Shown here piece after piece: positions 17,200-24,877 of a stretch of DNA of 30,731 nt. Position 1 is the first letter of the stretch; each line of letters opens with the position of its first letter. This DNA is from Actinomycetota bacterium. GTDB lineage: Bacteria > Actinomycetota > UBA4738 > CADDZG01 > WHSQ01. The stretch lies in contig JAUJNU010000018.1 of assembly GCA_030448085.1 (NCBI GenBank), forward strand, positions 1 through 30,731. Direction: 5' to 3'. The notes under the pieces were generated by a model. It searched no databases. It was not told where the DNA came from and worked only from the letters and a program-made list of their open reading frames with translations. The position numbers and the translations under genes were made by a program.

Positions 17200-17959
17200 T
17201 TGGGCCGGGACCCCGCCTCGACCGGGCTGTTCCTGGACTTCGACGGCACCCTCTCCGAGATCGTGCATGTCCCGTCGGATGCCCGTCCGGCCCCCGGGAC
17301 CCCTGAGGTTCTGACCCGGCTGGCGCAGCGCTTCAAGCTCGTCTCCATCGTCTCGGGACGTTCCGCTCATCAACTTCTCGAGTGGCTCGGACCGGATATC
17401 GAGATCTGGGGGGTTCACGGGGCCCAGCGAACCTGAACGGCCAGGTAGCCCTGACCGACCTGGCGGCTCCCTGGGGGAGCTTATGGCGGTGGTCCGGCAC
17501 GAGGCGGAGGAGGCGCTCGCCCGGATGTCTCTCGAGGGAGTCGTCCTGGAGGACAAGACCGTGATGCTCGGCCTGCACTTCCGAGCCGCCCCGGATCGCC
17601 CGGTCGCGCAGAGGAGACTGGATGAGCTCGCCCAGGAGCTGGCCGACCGTCACGGCCTCACCCGGGCGGGCGGGAGACTGGCGTACGAGCTTCGCCCGCC
17701 CGTGGAGTTCTCCAAGGCGGCCGTGGTGCTTCAGAGGGCGAGGGAGGAACGGCTCAAAGCAGCTGCCTTCGCCGGTGACGACAGAGTGGACCTACCAGGG
17801 TTCGACGCGATGGACGTGCTCGCCGATGAGGGCCTCGCCACCGCGAGGATCGCCGTTCACTCGGATGAGGCTCCTCCCGACCTCCTCGCCCGGGCCGACC
17901 TCGTCCTCGCCGGTCCCGGGAGCGTCGTCCGGTGGCTCGAGGAACTAGCCGACTACTGA
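17200..17959 (+). CDS. otsB: Trehalose-6-phosphate phosphatase (HAD family, frame broken)
   Basis: Dephosphorylates trehalose 6-phosphate to trehalose, the second step after OtsA. HAD motif I is GLFLDFDGTLSEI with both aspartates, and motif II serine is in LVSIVSGRSAHQLLEWLG. After an indel near 17430 (at GVHGAQR) the protein continues to LEDKTVMLGLHFRAAP, then YELRPPVEFSKAAVVLQ (motif III lysine region), then AFAGDDRVDLPGFDAM (motif IV GDD). The total is about 250 residues, normal for OtsB. The start is uncertain: the TTG at 17200 is the nearest in-frame candidate, but the true start may lie a little upstream in a misread frame. The 3' end overlaps the convergent otsA by 7 bp. Confidence 0.85.
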
Positions 17960-19416
17960 GCCGCCTCGCTCACGGGACCTCCGCCGGCGCGGATCGCTTC
18001 GAGGTCCTTCAGTTGAGCGTTGATCCAGTCCTCGGGCTTGCTTCGCCGAGCTGCCTTCTTGGAACTCTCGGCTCGCTCCCGCCGTTCGTCCGCTCCCATG
18101 TCCAACGCCGTCTCGAGCCGCTGAGCGGTTTCCTCTACGTTCGTCGGGTCGCTTATCTCGAGAGCGCACTCACCCATCTCTTGGAACGAGCCTGCCCTCC
18201 TCGAAAGAACGAGCACCCCGTCCCGCTGGTTCACGACCGGGCCCTCTTTCGAGACTAGGTTCATACCGTCCATCAAAGGGTTCACGAGCAGGACGTCGTA
18301 GAGAAGCAGTGCGCCGATGGTGCGGTCGAAGTCATCCTCGAGGTAGAGATCGATCGACTCCGGATGCCTTCCGTTCACCTCGTCCACAACAGCCTTGATC
18401 TCATCGGTCTCGTTCCGATACTCAGGCATCGATTGCCGCGACGGGTAGAGGCACGCGATGAACCGGGCCGAGCTCGCGAGGTCGGGACGGCGATCCAGCA
18501 GCATGCCGTAAGCCTGGAAGCCTCTGACGATGTTCTTGGATGGCTCGGTTCTGTCGGCGCGCACGACGAGGGGGCCGCGTCGCTCCGACTCGAATCGCTT
18601 CGCCCAGGCGCCGGCATCCTCCCCTTCCGCCCGGTCCAGGAGGTCGGCGGGGTCCACGGGGATCGGGTAGTCGCGCACCCACGTGCGTCTTCCATCGTGG
18701 CGGACCGCCCCCTCCTCCCTGTCGACATCGGCTCCGATGATCTCGCAGCAATCGAGGAAACCCTCCACCCACTGACGTACGTGGAATCCGAGAAGGTCCG
18801 CTCCCAGCATCCCTTCGATGACCGTGCGGGGTATCGGGCGGGGGAGCCGGTCGAGTCCACCCGCTCCGCAGAACGAGGAGTGGGTGAAGTGGAAGATCGT
18901 CTGCTTCGGACGCTCCGCGCGCACGTAACCGGGGGCCGTTGACAAGTGATAATCCTGGAACAAGACGATCGAGTCCTCGTTCGTCAGCTTGAGGACCGCC
19001 TCCGCGAAGCGCTTGTTCACCGGCTCATAGGCGGTCTCGAAAGCCTCGAGCTCCTTGGCGCCGAAGGTTTCGATCCCCAGCTCGTCCCACAGGCAGTGGT
19101 TGGCGAACCACAGCATCCGGTTGGAGACGACGTCGTAGTACTTCGAGTAGGTGTCGGGGTCGATGTCGAGAAGCAGCACAGGGTACCCGAGCAGCGAGGG
19201 CAGCCGGTCCACTTCACCCTCGGCCAGGGCGGCCCGATCGTCGTCCGAGGTTGCGGCTGCCACCCACGCCGCCTCGTCGCCCAATCTCCTTGCCACGGGG
19301 TCGAGCGCACCTGCTAGTCCTCCTGCCCCGCGCGCCACGTCCCAGTCGTCCCCCTCGCGTACGAAAGAGATCGGCCCCCTGTTCGACACGAGAAGGACTT
19401 CGAGATCGTGGGGCAT
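17953..19416 (-). CDS. otsA: Trehalose-6-phosphate synthase, GT20, divergent actinobacterial type
   Basis: Transfers glucose from a nucleotide sugar to glucose 6-phosphate, giving trehalose 6-phosphate. The 487-residue protein begins VLLVSNRGPISF and has VRGAGGL-like ARGAGGLAGAL, FQDYHLSTAPGYVR, GMLGADLLGFHVRQW, ADRTEPSKNIVRGFQAY and NPLMDGMNLVSKEGPVVN. The Arg and Lys of the phosphate-binding R-x4-K (RTEPSK) are kept, but the usual LDYTKG wording is replaced, and the acceptor-side motif is FTHSSF rather than HxPFP. This fits an actinobacterial GT20 subclade; another acceptor sugar cannot be excluded. The ATG at 19416 is preferred to a GTG 33 bp upstream because TACGAT lies 6 nt before it. 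The frame is intact. otsB is convergent. Confidence 0.88.
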   Translation of the reverse strand: MPHDLEVLLVSNRGPISFVREGDDWDVARGAGGLAGALDPVARRLGDEAAWVAAATSDDDRAALAEGEVDRLPSLLGYPVLLLDIDPDTYSKYYDVVSNRMLWFANHCLWDELGIETFGAKELEAFETAYEPVNKRFAEAVLKLTNEDSIVLFQDYHLSTAPGYVRAERPKQTIFHFTHSSFCGAGGLDRLPRPIPRTVIEGMLGADLLGFHVRQWVEGFLDCCEIIGADVDREEGAVRHDGRRTWVRDYPIPVDPADLLDRAEGEDAGAWAKRFESERRGPLVVRADRTEPSKNIVRGFQAYGMLLDRRPDLASSARFIACLYPSRQSMPEYRNETDEIKAVVDEVNGRHPESIDLYLEDDFDRTIGALLLYDVLLVNPLMDGMNLVSKEGPVVNQRDGVLVLSRRAGSFQEMGECALEISDPTNVEETAQRLETALDMGADERRERAESSKKAARRSKPEDWINAQLKDLEAIRAGGGPVSEAAQ

Positions 19417-19422
19417 GCACCT

Positions 19423-19428
19423 ATCGTA
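19423..19428 (-). promoter_or_regulatory. -10 box TACGAT of leaderless otsA
   Basis: On the minus strand TACGAT is followed by 6 nt (aggtgc) and the otsA ATG. It lies in the 56-bp divergent spacer with the glycerate kinase gene. Confidence 0.65.
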
Positions 19429-19472
19429 GGGGCCGGGACCACCGCCCACTACCTCGGCAGATGAGGTGCTGT

Positions 19473-20528
19473 ATGCGCGTGTTGATCGCGCCCGACAAGT
19501 TCAAGGGAACCCTCTCCTCGCCCGAGGCCGGGTCCGCTATCGAGCGAGGGATCCGAAGGGCTCTCCCCATCTGCGTCTGCACGTCCGTCACGGTCGCGGA
19601 CGGCGGCGACGGTACGGCCGTCGCGCTTCGGGCTCACGGAAGGGCAGTGCCCAGTTCGAACGCGGGGCCCGGTCTCGTCCTGCTCCCGGATGGGCGCAGG
19701 TTCCTCGAGATGGCCGAGGTTGTGTCTGCCACCAGGGATCGCGGGGTGCCGGTTCTCGAGGCCTCGACCCGCGAGGTGGGTTCGGCGCTCGCTCGGGCGG
19801 CGCGATCCGGAGCGTCGATCGTGCTCGGCATCGGAGGCAGCGTCTCTACGGACGGGGGCACGGGCGCAGCCTCGGTGTTCGGGTGGAGGTTCCTCGATCG
19901 GCGCGGCATCCACCTCGGGCCCGGTGGAGGCGCGTTGCGGACCCTCGCACGCATTGTCCCCCCTCCGGGGGCGCTTCCCACGGTGACGGGAGCCTGCGAT
20001 GTCATGGTCCCTCTGACCGGCCCCCGGGGAGCCGCCAAAGCGTTCGCTCCACAGAAGGGGGCTACGCCCGACGGGGTGGATCTGCTCGAGGAGGCGATGA
20101 CAACGCTGGGGGAGCGGATCGCAGCGGATCTGGGGACAGACGTCGCGGCGCGGCCCGGAGCCGGAGCGGGAGGGGGCATGGGGGCGGGGGTCGCCGCCTT
20201 CTTCGGCGGCGCGTTGGAGCCGGGCTCGGCCTTCGTGGCGGATCAGATCGGGCTCCGGTCGCTGATCGCCCGCTGCGACGTCGTCGTCACTGGAGAGGGA
20301 TCACTCGACCGGCAGAGCCTGTGGGGCAAGGCTCCCGCCGGTGTCGCAGAGATGGCGGCCGGGCTCGGCAAGCCCTGCCTCGCCGTCGTGGGGCGGGTGG
20401 AGTTGGGTGCGGACGATCTCAGGTCCGCGGGCATCGACGCTCTCGAGTCGCTCGACCCCCGGCTGAGCCCTCACGAGGCGGTGGAGCAAGCGGCCTTCCA
20501 CCTGTTCCGCCGATGGGTACGGCCGTGA
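19473..20528 (+). CDS. Glycerate kinase (GarK/GlxK family)
   Basis: Phosphorylates D-glycerate with ATP; most members of this family make 2-phosphoglycerate. The 351-residue protein shows IAPDKFKGTLSSPEAG at the N-terminus, VADGGDGT, LGIGGSVSTDGGTGAASVFG, ATPDGVDLLEEAM and VTGEGSLDRQSLWGKAPAGVA, the diagnostic motifs in order. The ATG is preceded by gaggtg at 19463-19468. It is divergent from otsA with 56 bp between start codons and is followed after 21 bp by the AI-2E-family gene. Near gpgS it could recycle glycerate released from glucosylglycerate, but it may simply serve glycerate catabolism. Confidence 0.92.
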   Translation: MRVLIAPDKFKGTLSSPEAGSAIERGIRRALPICVCTSVTVADGGDGTAVALRAHGRAVPSSNAGPGLVLLPDGRRFLEMAEVVSATRDRGVPVLEASTREVGSALARAARSGASIVLGIGGSVSTDGGTGAASVFGWRFLDRRGIHLGPGGGALRTLARIVPPPGALPTVTGACDVMVPLTGPRGAAKAFAPQKGATPDGVDLLEEAMTTLGERIAADLGTDVAARPGAGAGGGMGAGVAAFFGGALEPGSAFVADQIGLRSLIARCDVVVTGEGSLDRQSLWGKAPAGVAEMAAGLGKPCLAVVGRVELGADDLRSAGIDALESLDPRLSPHEAVEQAAFHLFRRWVRP

Positions 20529-20537
20529 CATTCCGGG

Positions 20538-20543
20538 GATACT
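20538..20543 (+). promoter_or_regulatory. Weak -10 box GATACT before the AI-2E-family gene
   Basis: GATACT is 6 nt before the ATG at 20550. It matches the leaderless spacing but lacks the first T of TANNNT, and no Shine-Dalgarno is obvious. Confidence 0.35.
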
Positions 20544-20549
20544 GCTGAC

Positions 20550-21836
20550 ATGTCGCTCGCCCCGGGCCCCCGACTTCCCGCAAGTGAACGCCTGCGCAGG
20601 GCCGGGATCGCGTCGTGGTCGGTGCTGGGGATGTTCATCCTGCTGGCCGTCGTCATGTGGGTCCTCACGAAGATCAGCGTCATCTTCCCGCCGATAGCGC
20701 TCGCTCTCCTGATCATCTACCTGCTGAACCCGATCGTGTCCTCTTTGGAAAAGCGGGGCATCAAGCGGATCTTCGGCACCTTCATCGCGTTCACGGTCGT
20801 GATCGGCACGGTCACTCTGATCATCCTGGCGCTGTCCCCGCTGATCTCGCGGCAGGCGCAGGAGTTCAGCGAGAGCTGGCCTGAGTTCCGGCGGCAGATG
20901 GCCACGTTCATAGAGGACACCTCCGGCGATGTCGAAGACAGGTTCGGGATCAACATCCAGACGTCGCGGATCACCTGTCTGCTAGGCGCCGACGAGACGA
21001 ATGAAGAGGACGCCCCCTCGCACGAGAGATGCGACGAGGTGACGACGAGGTTCAGGGAACAGATATCCGAGTCCGCAGGGCGCATCACCGAGATCGGCCT
21101 CGGCGTTCTCGAGGCGCTCCTCGTGTTCATCCTCGCTCCACTCCTCGCGATCTATCTCTTGATCGACCTCCCTCAGCTCCAGCGGGACGTCCTGAACCTT
21201 ATGCCGCCGGCACACAGGGAGGAGCTCGCCGACGTGGCGAACAAGGTCGGGCGGGCGGTGGGCGGCTTCTTCCGGGGCCAGCTTCTCGTCGCCTTCCTCG
21301 TGGGGATGATGTCGGCCATCGGCTTCCAGATCGTGGGCCTTCCCTTCGCCGTCGTGATCGGTGCGATCGCGGGGTTCTTCAACTTGATCCCGCTGGTCGG
21401 TCCCTTCATCGGCGGCTTCCTCGGCTTCTTGGTGGGCACCGTCACCGGCGGGGTGGACCTGGGCTTGAAAGCTGCGCTCGTTGAGCTAGTGGTCCAGCAG
21501 CTCGACAACCACATCATCAGCCCGAACGTGATGCGCAGGACCGTGAAGCTCCATCCCGCCTCGGTGATGCTGGCGATCTTCGCGGGAGGTGCGCTCGGCG
21601 GTTTCTGGGGCGTCCTGCTGGGGGTGCCGGCGGTCGCGGTAGCGAAGATCCTTCTTGGCCACGTCTGGGCGACCCGGGTGCTGGGGGTAGAGGTCTCACC
21701 GCACTCCGAGGGCGTCCCGGCCCCCGGTGCGCCACCGTCGGTCGTCCCCGTTGGGGGGCCCGGCCCAGGGGAGCAGCCCGAAGGCCCGGAGCCCGCCGCC
21801 GCCGACCCTCCGCCGCCGGGGGACACCCGGGCCTAG
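20550..21836 (+). CDS. AI-2E family transporter (PerM/YhhT-like membrane protein)
   Basis: Polytopic inner-membrane protein of the AI-2E exporter/PerM superfamily; substrates in this family include autoinducer-2 and Na+/H+ exchange, and most members are uncharacterised. The 428-residue protein has paired N-terminal helices (VLGMFILLAVVMWVL, PPIALALLIIYLLNPIV), a soluble segment with ETWPEF-like SESWPEFRRQM, and the conserved C-terminal core (GRAVGGFFRGQLLVAFLVG, FNLIPLVGPFIGGFLGFLVG, QQLDNHIISPNVM). The extracytoplasmic loop holds two cysteines, Cys143 and Cys161, that could form a disulfide. A proline/glycine-rich tail ends the protein. Its TAG stop shares CTAG with the stop of convergent gpgS. 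Confidence 0.9.
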   Translation: MSLAPGPRLPASERLRRAGIASWSVLGMFILLAVVMWVLTKISVIFPPIALALLIIYLLNPIVSSLEKRGIKRIFGTFIAFTVVIGTVTLIILALSPLISRQAQEFSESWPEFRRQMATFIEDTSGDVEDRFGINIQTSRITCLLGADETNEEDAPSHERCDEVTTRFREQISESAGRITEIGLGVLEALLVFILAPLLAIYLLIDLPQLQRDVLNLMPPAHREELADVANKVGRAVGGFFRGQLLVAFLVGMMSAIGFQIVGLPFAVVIGAIAGFFNLIPLVGPFIGGFLGFLVGTVTGGVDLGLKAALVELVVQQLDNHIISPNVMRRTVKLHPASVMLAIFAGGALGGFWGVLLGVPAVAVAKILLGHVWATRVLGVEVSPHSEGVPAPGAPPSVVPVGGPGPGEQPEGPEPAAADPPPPGDTRA

Positions 21837-22759
21837 GCGCCTCGCTCGAGGATCGTCACCATCGGCGGCCGTTCTTGCGTTTCGACGACCACATCTGTCG
21901 GGACGATCAGTCCCTCATCGAGGTGGAACTGCACCATAGAAAGGGGCCCTGCCGAGAGTCCTTGTCTCACGGCCACGACGGAAAGGATCTGCTGGGCCGC
22001 TTCGCCGAGGGCCACGAGGTCCCTTTGACGGTGGCGCTTCGTCCCGAGGTCAACTTGAGCGATCGAGAAGAGCCCTCTCGCCGCGAGCACGTCGATGAGG
22101 AGTCCGATCTCGACCCCGTAACCGGTGAAGAAAGGGAGGTCCATGAGCACCCGGCGGCGCCCGGCGCACTCCCCGGACAGCGGGTGCACCAGTTGCCCCA
22201 GGCCCGGGTAGAAGCGGTTGATGAGGGCCTGGCCATCAGCTCGGTGACCCGTCCCATGCCTCGGCTCCCGGTGCTCCCGCCGTAGAACCTTTGACCAGAT
22301 CTACATCCAGGTGCTCCAGGAGCGGGGCTACCAGCGAGGTGACTGCTGAGGACCTGAAGTCCTCGAGGTCCCCGTCCAGCCACACGATCAGATCACCCGA
22401 GACGGCGACGAGGCTCGCCACAGGGTGTCTCCCTTGCCTCCCACGCCTGTCGGGACCTCGGCCACGAGCTCGGGCGCGTCCACGACCCTGGCACCAGCGC
22501 CCTCGGCGACCGCACGGGTCCGGTCCTTGGACCAGGATCAACAACCACCAGCTCGTCCACCAGCGGGCTCGTCGTCATAAGGTCCTCTCGGATGGCCGCA
22601 CAGATGGGGCCGATGGTCGACTCCTCGTCGAGGGGCCGGGATGCAAACGCTGATGGTCTGGCCGGTGGCCGATTTGGCTTCGGTCACGGCGGCGGGGTCC
22701 GTCGTGCTACCCGGAAATGTGCGGGCGTTGAACCAGGCGTGGCGGTCGGCAGCTTGCAC
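21833..22759 (-). CDS. gpgS: Glucosyl-3-phosphoglycerate synthase, GT81 (several indels)
   Basis: Transfers glucose from a nucleotide sugar to 3-phosphoglycerate, the first step to glucosylglycerate and, in mycobacteria, methylglucose lipopolysaccharide. Pieces in three frames form one GT-A protein: HAWFNARTFPGS and TISVCIPA at the N-terminus, PLVDELVVVDPG, the metal-binding LIVWLDGDLEDF, LDVDLVKG then FYGG, MGRVTELMARP, PFFTGYGVEIGLLIDVL, and AQVDLGTKRHRQRDL. The order and the GYGVEIGLL signature are specific for GpgS. The GTG at 22759 is chosen because TAGGGT lies 7 nt upstream on this strand. Frames break near 22215, 22285, 22420, 22510 and 22640. It is convergent with, and shares stop bases with, the AI-2E-family gene. 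Confidence 0.87.
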
Positions 22760-22766
22760 GAGCGCC

Positions 22767-22772
22767 ACCCTA
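22767..22772 (-). promoter_or_regulatory. -10 box TAGGGT of leaderless gpgS
   Basis: On the minus strand TAGGGT, a 7-nt spacer (ggcgctc) and GTG at 22759. No ribosome binding site is present. Confidence 0.55.
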
Positions 22773-22863
22773 GTGCCCGGGTCGCCGCCGCTCCTGCTCA
22801 AGATGCCGTAGGGGGCGGCCGATGTAGCAAGAAGCCCGAGGCGGGCGCCGGCGCGGAGGATCA

Positions 22864-23320
22864 GTGGCACGCATCTACGTAGCGGATGACGACATGGCCA
22901 TCCGCAGCCTTCTTACCCTCTGCCTCATCGAAGAGGGCCACGAGGTCCTCGTGGCCAAGGATGGGGAATCGGTCCTTCAGACGGTGATAGACGAGCCCCC
23001 CGATGTGCTCGTTCTCGACATCATGATGCCGAGGATGGATGGGTTTCAGGTGCTTGATGGGCTGAACCACTACGGGGTGAGGCAGTTCGTCAAGGTCCTT
23101 TTCCTGACCGCCCGGGGGCCGAGGCCGACAGGGTACGGGGGTTGGGCGCGGGGCGGACGAGTATCTCGCCAAGCCTTTCGAGATCGAGGAGTTCCTGGAG
23201 GTGCTGCGCCAGCTGCTCGCCTCTACAAACGAGGACCTGCAGATCCGCCGCGAGGAGGAGCTCACCAGGGCCAGCCTCCTCGCTAGGTTGGAGTCGGTAT
23301 TCGAGGAGCCCGGTCATTAG
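22864..23320 (+). CDS. Stand-alone response-regulator receiver protein 1 (two indels)
   Basis: Single receiver (REC) domain of about 150 residues without an output domain. The acidic pair is in IYVADDDMAIR, the phospho-acceptor Asp in VLVLDIMMPRMDGF, the Thr in VLFLTARG, and the switch lysine in YLAKPFEIEEF. Two lost G bases in G runs near 23117 and 23150 break the frame between LTARG and ADEYLAKPF. The C-terminal extension REEELTRASLLARLESVFEE follows the receiver fold and is closely matched in the next gene. The GTG has ggagga only 3 nt upstream, which is tight. It is the first of four same-strand genes: two receivers, an ECF sigma factor and an anti-sigma factor. Confidence 0.87.
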
Positions 23321-23394
23321 GCTCAGCGCCATCCTGTCCCTCGGGGTGACTAGGTAAGAAACTAGGCCTGATGTTGTTTAATGGTCCCTTCAGT

Positions 23395-23406
23395 TCCCTA
23401 TAGGGA
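23395..23406. promoter_or_regulatory. 12-bp palindrome over the ribosome site of receiver 2
   Basis: tccctataggga is a perfect palindrome whose right half is the Shine-Dalgarno (agggag) of the next gene. It could be a regulator site or a small RNA hairpin; it may be chance. Confidence 0.35.
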
Positions 23407-23411
23407 GAACC

Positions 23412-23860
23412 ATGGCTCGCATCCTCATCGCCGATGACAGCGCGGAGATCAGACAGCTCGTCAGCGCCATCGTGGTCGAAGAAGGCCACAAGGTCGTTGT
23501 GGCCGAGATGGGCGAACAGCGCTCGATCTCATGCATCAAGACGCTCCGGATCTCCTGATCCTCGACATCATGATGCCGTCGGTCGACGGCCACGGTGTCC
23601 TGAGGGAGATGAAGAAGACCGGGCTCCGCAACGAGGTCAAGATCTGGTCCTCACGGCTAAGGCCTCCGAGTCCGATTGGGTGAAGGGCTACAAGATGGGC
23701 GCCGACCACTACCTCACCAAGCCGTTCAGCGAGGAACTGGTGGCGGCCATCGAGGGCCTCCTCAGTCGGAGCAAGGACCAGCTGAGGGTGCGGACCGAGG
23801 AGGAACTGAACAAGGCCCAGCTTCTCTCCACGCCTCGAGTCCATCTTCAGCGATCTCTAG
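23412..23860 (+). CDS. Stand-alone response-regulator receiver protein 2 (indels)
   Basis: Paralogue of the preceding receiver. Start MARILIADDSAEIRQLVSAI, then after an indel near 23522 the phospho-acceptor segment LLILDIMMPSVDGHG, then LTAKASESDWVKGYKMGADHYLTKPF with the Thr and Lys of the switch, and the tail TEEELNKAQLLSRLESIFSDL, recovered after another indel near 23830. About 150 residues, no DNA-binding or enzymatic output domain. The ATG has aggGag 5 nt upstream. The shared tail with receiver 1 suggests tandem duplication and a common partner. No histidine kinase is in the window. Confidence 0.86.
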
Positions 23861-23900
23861 CAAGCGGCTCCCTCCCCTTTCCGGCCAGTCCGGCCGCCAG

Positions 23901-23906
23901 TAACCT
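23901..23906 (+). promoter_or_regulatory. -10 box TAACCT of the leaderless ECF sigma gene
   Basis: TAACCT is followed by 7 nt (tcttgtc) and GTG at 23914, with no Shine-Dalgarno. Confidence 0.55.
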
Positions 23907-23913
23907 TCTTGTC

Positions 23914-24511
23914 GTGAGGCGTCAGAACGAGAGCACGGGCTCGTCGCCCGACCAGGTTTCCTTAGAGCTGGTCGAGCGCTGCCGAGGAGGAGACGAGGCC
24001 GCCTGGGCCGAGCTGGTCGGGGCGACCCACAGAGAGGTCTACACGCTGTGCTTGAGGATCTTGAAAGACCCGAGCGACGCCAGCGAGGCTGCCACAGGAT
24101 GCATACGTGAGGGCCTGGCGGGGTTAGCGGGCTTTCGAGGCGATGCGGCCTTCAGCACCTGGATGTTCGGGGTCGCTACGAACATGGCTCTCTCCGAAGC
24201 ACCGGGGCCGCAAGCGTCGCTTGGATCGGGAACAGCCGATCGAAGAGGCCTGGAGCCCATGTCTCCGGCTCGTTCGACCGAGGAAAAGGTAGCGGCGAGG
24301 CTCGACTCCGCCGGCCTCGAAGCGGCCATCCGGGAGCTGCCGCACCAGCACAGGATCGCCATAGTCCGCGAGGGACGTGTACGGGCTCTCGACCGCCGAG
24401 GTGGCGAAGGGGCTCGGGATCTCGGAGACCGCCGCGAAGGTCCGGGTCCACAGGGCCCGCAAACGTCTCCGCGACATGCTGCTCCCGCAAGGGGGATCCG
24501 ATGAGGTGTGA
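23914..24511 (+). CDS. ECF-type RNA polymerase sigma factor (several indels)
   Basis: Extracytoplasmic-function sigma-70 factor of about 195 residues. Region 2 reads LVERCRGGDEAAWAELVGATHREVYTLCLRILKD, then GLAGFRGDAAFSTWMFGVATNMAL. Region 4 reads LEAAIRELPHQHRIAIV and, in another frame, STAEVAKGLGISETAAKVRVHRARKRLRDML, a typical helix-turn-helix. Indels lie near 24105, 24190, 24260 and 24375. The GTG start fits the family N-terminus and a TANNNT box at leaderless spacing. The stop overlaps the next ATG by 11 bp, linking it to its anti-sigma factor. Confidence 0.85.
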
Positions 24512-24863
24512 AGAGGTGCGCCAGATGCTCCCGGCGATGGTGGCGGACGGGGCGGACTCCCTCGAGCTCCGCAGGCACCTCGCAAGCTGCTCCGCCTGCA
24601 AGCAGGAGTCTTTTCGCTACAGCGGTCTTCGGGCCGGCTTGTCGGGACTCAAAGGCGTTGCTGCAGAGGCCCCCGCCCGAACTCCTCGACTCGCTACTCG
24701 CGGTGCCGCACAACGCGCGACCCGGGTGGGGGGTCAAGATTCACGTCGCCAAGAACCGGAAGGCGTATGTAGGGGGGCCGTGCTACTGGCCGGAGCCGCC
24801 GGGGCAGCCCTCTGGCGCTCCCCGCCGAGCCGCCTGACCCTGAACCTCCCCAGGAGCGTGTGA
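24501..24863 (+). CDS. Putative zinc-finger anti-sigma factor (frame broken)
   Basis: Begins MRCEEVRQMLPAMVADG and LRRHLASCSACKQE, the zf-HC2 anti-sigma pattern with Cys3, the HxxxCxxC motif and a short cytoplasmic helix. After an indel near 24665 come PPELLDSLLAVPHNARPG and AKNRKAYVGG, followed by a membrane segment (AVLLAGAAGAALW). This layout is that of membrane-bound anti-sigma factors that hold an ECF sigma until a stimulus. It overlaps the sigma gene by 11 bp, as expected for a co-translated pair. The exact C-terminus is unsure because another indel near 24775 selects between reading frames. Confidence 0.78.
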   Translation: MRCEEVRQMLPAMVADGADSLELRRHLASCSACKQESFRYSGLRAGLSGLKGVAAEAPARTPRLATRGAAQRATRVGGQDSRRQEPEGVCRGAVLLAGAAGAALWRSPPSRLTLNLPRSV

Positions 24864-24877
24864 CCTGGGCCTTCTTT

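Noticed and set aside
19416..19449. otsA start at the GTG at 19449
   Set aside because: It adds 11 non-conserved residues and ignores the TACGAT box placed 6 nt before the ATG at 19416.
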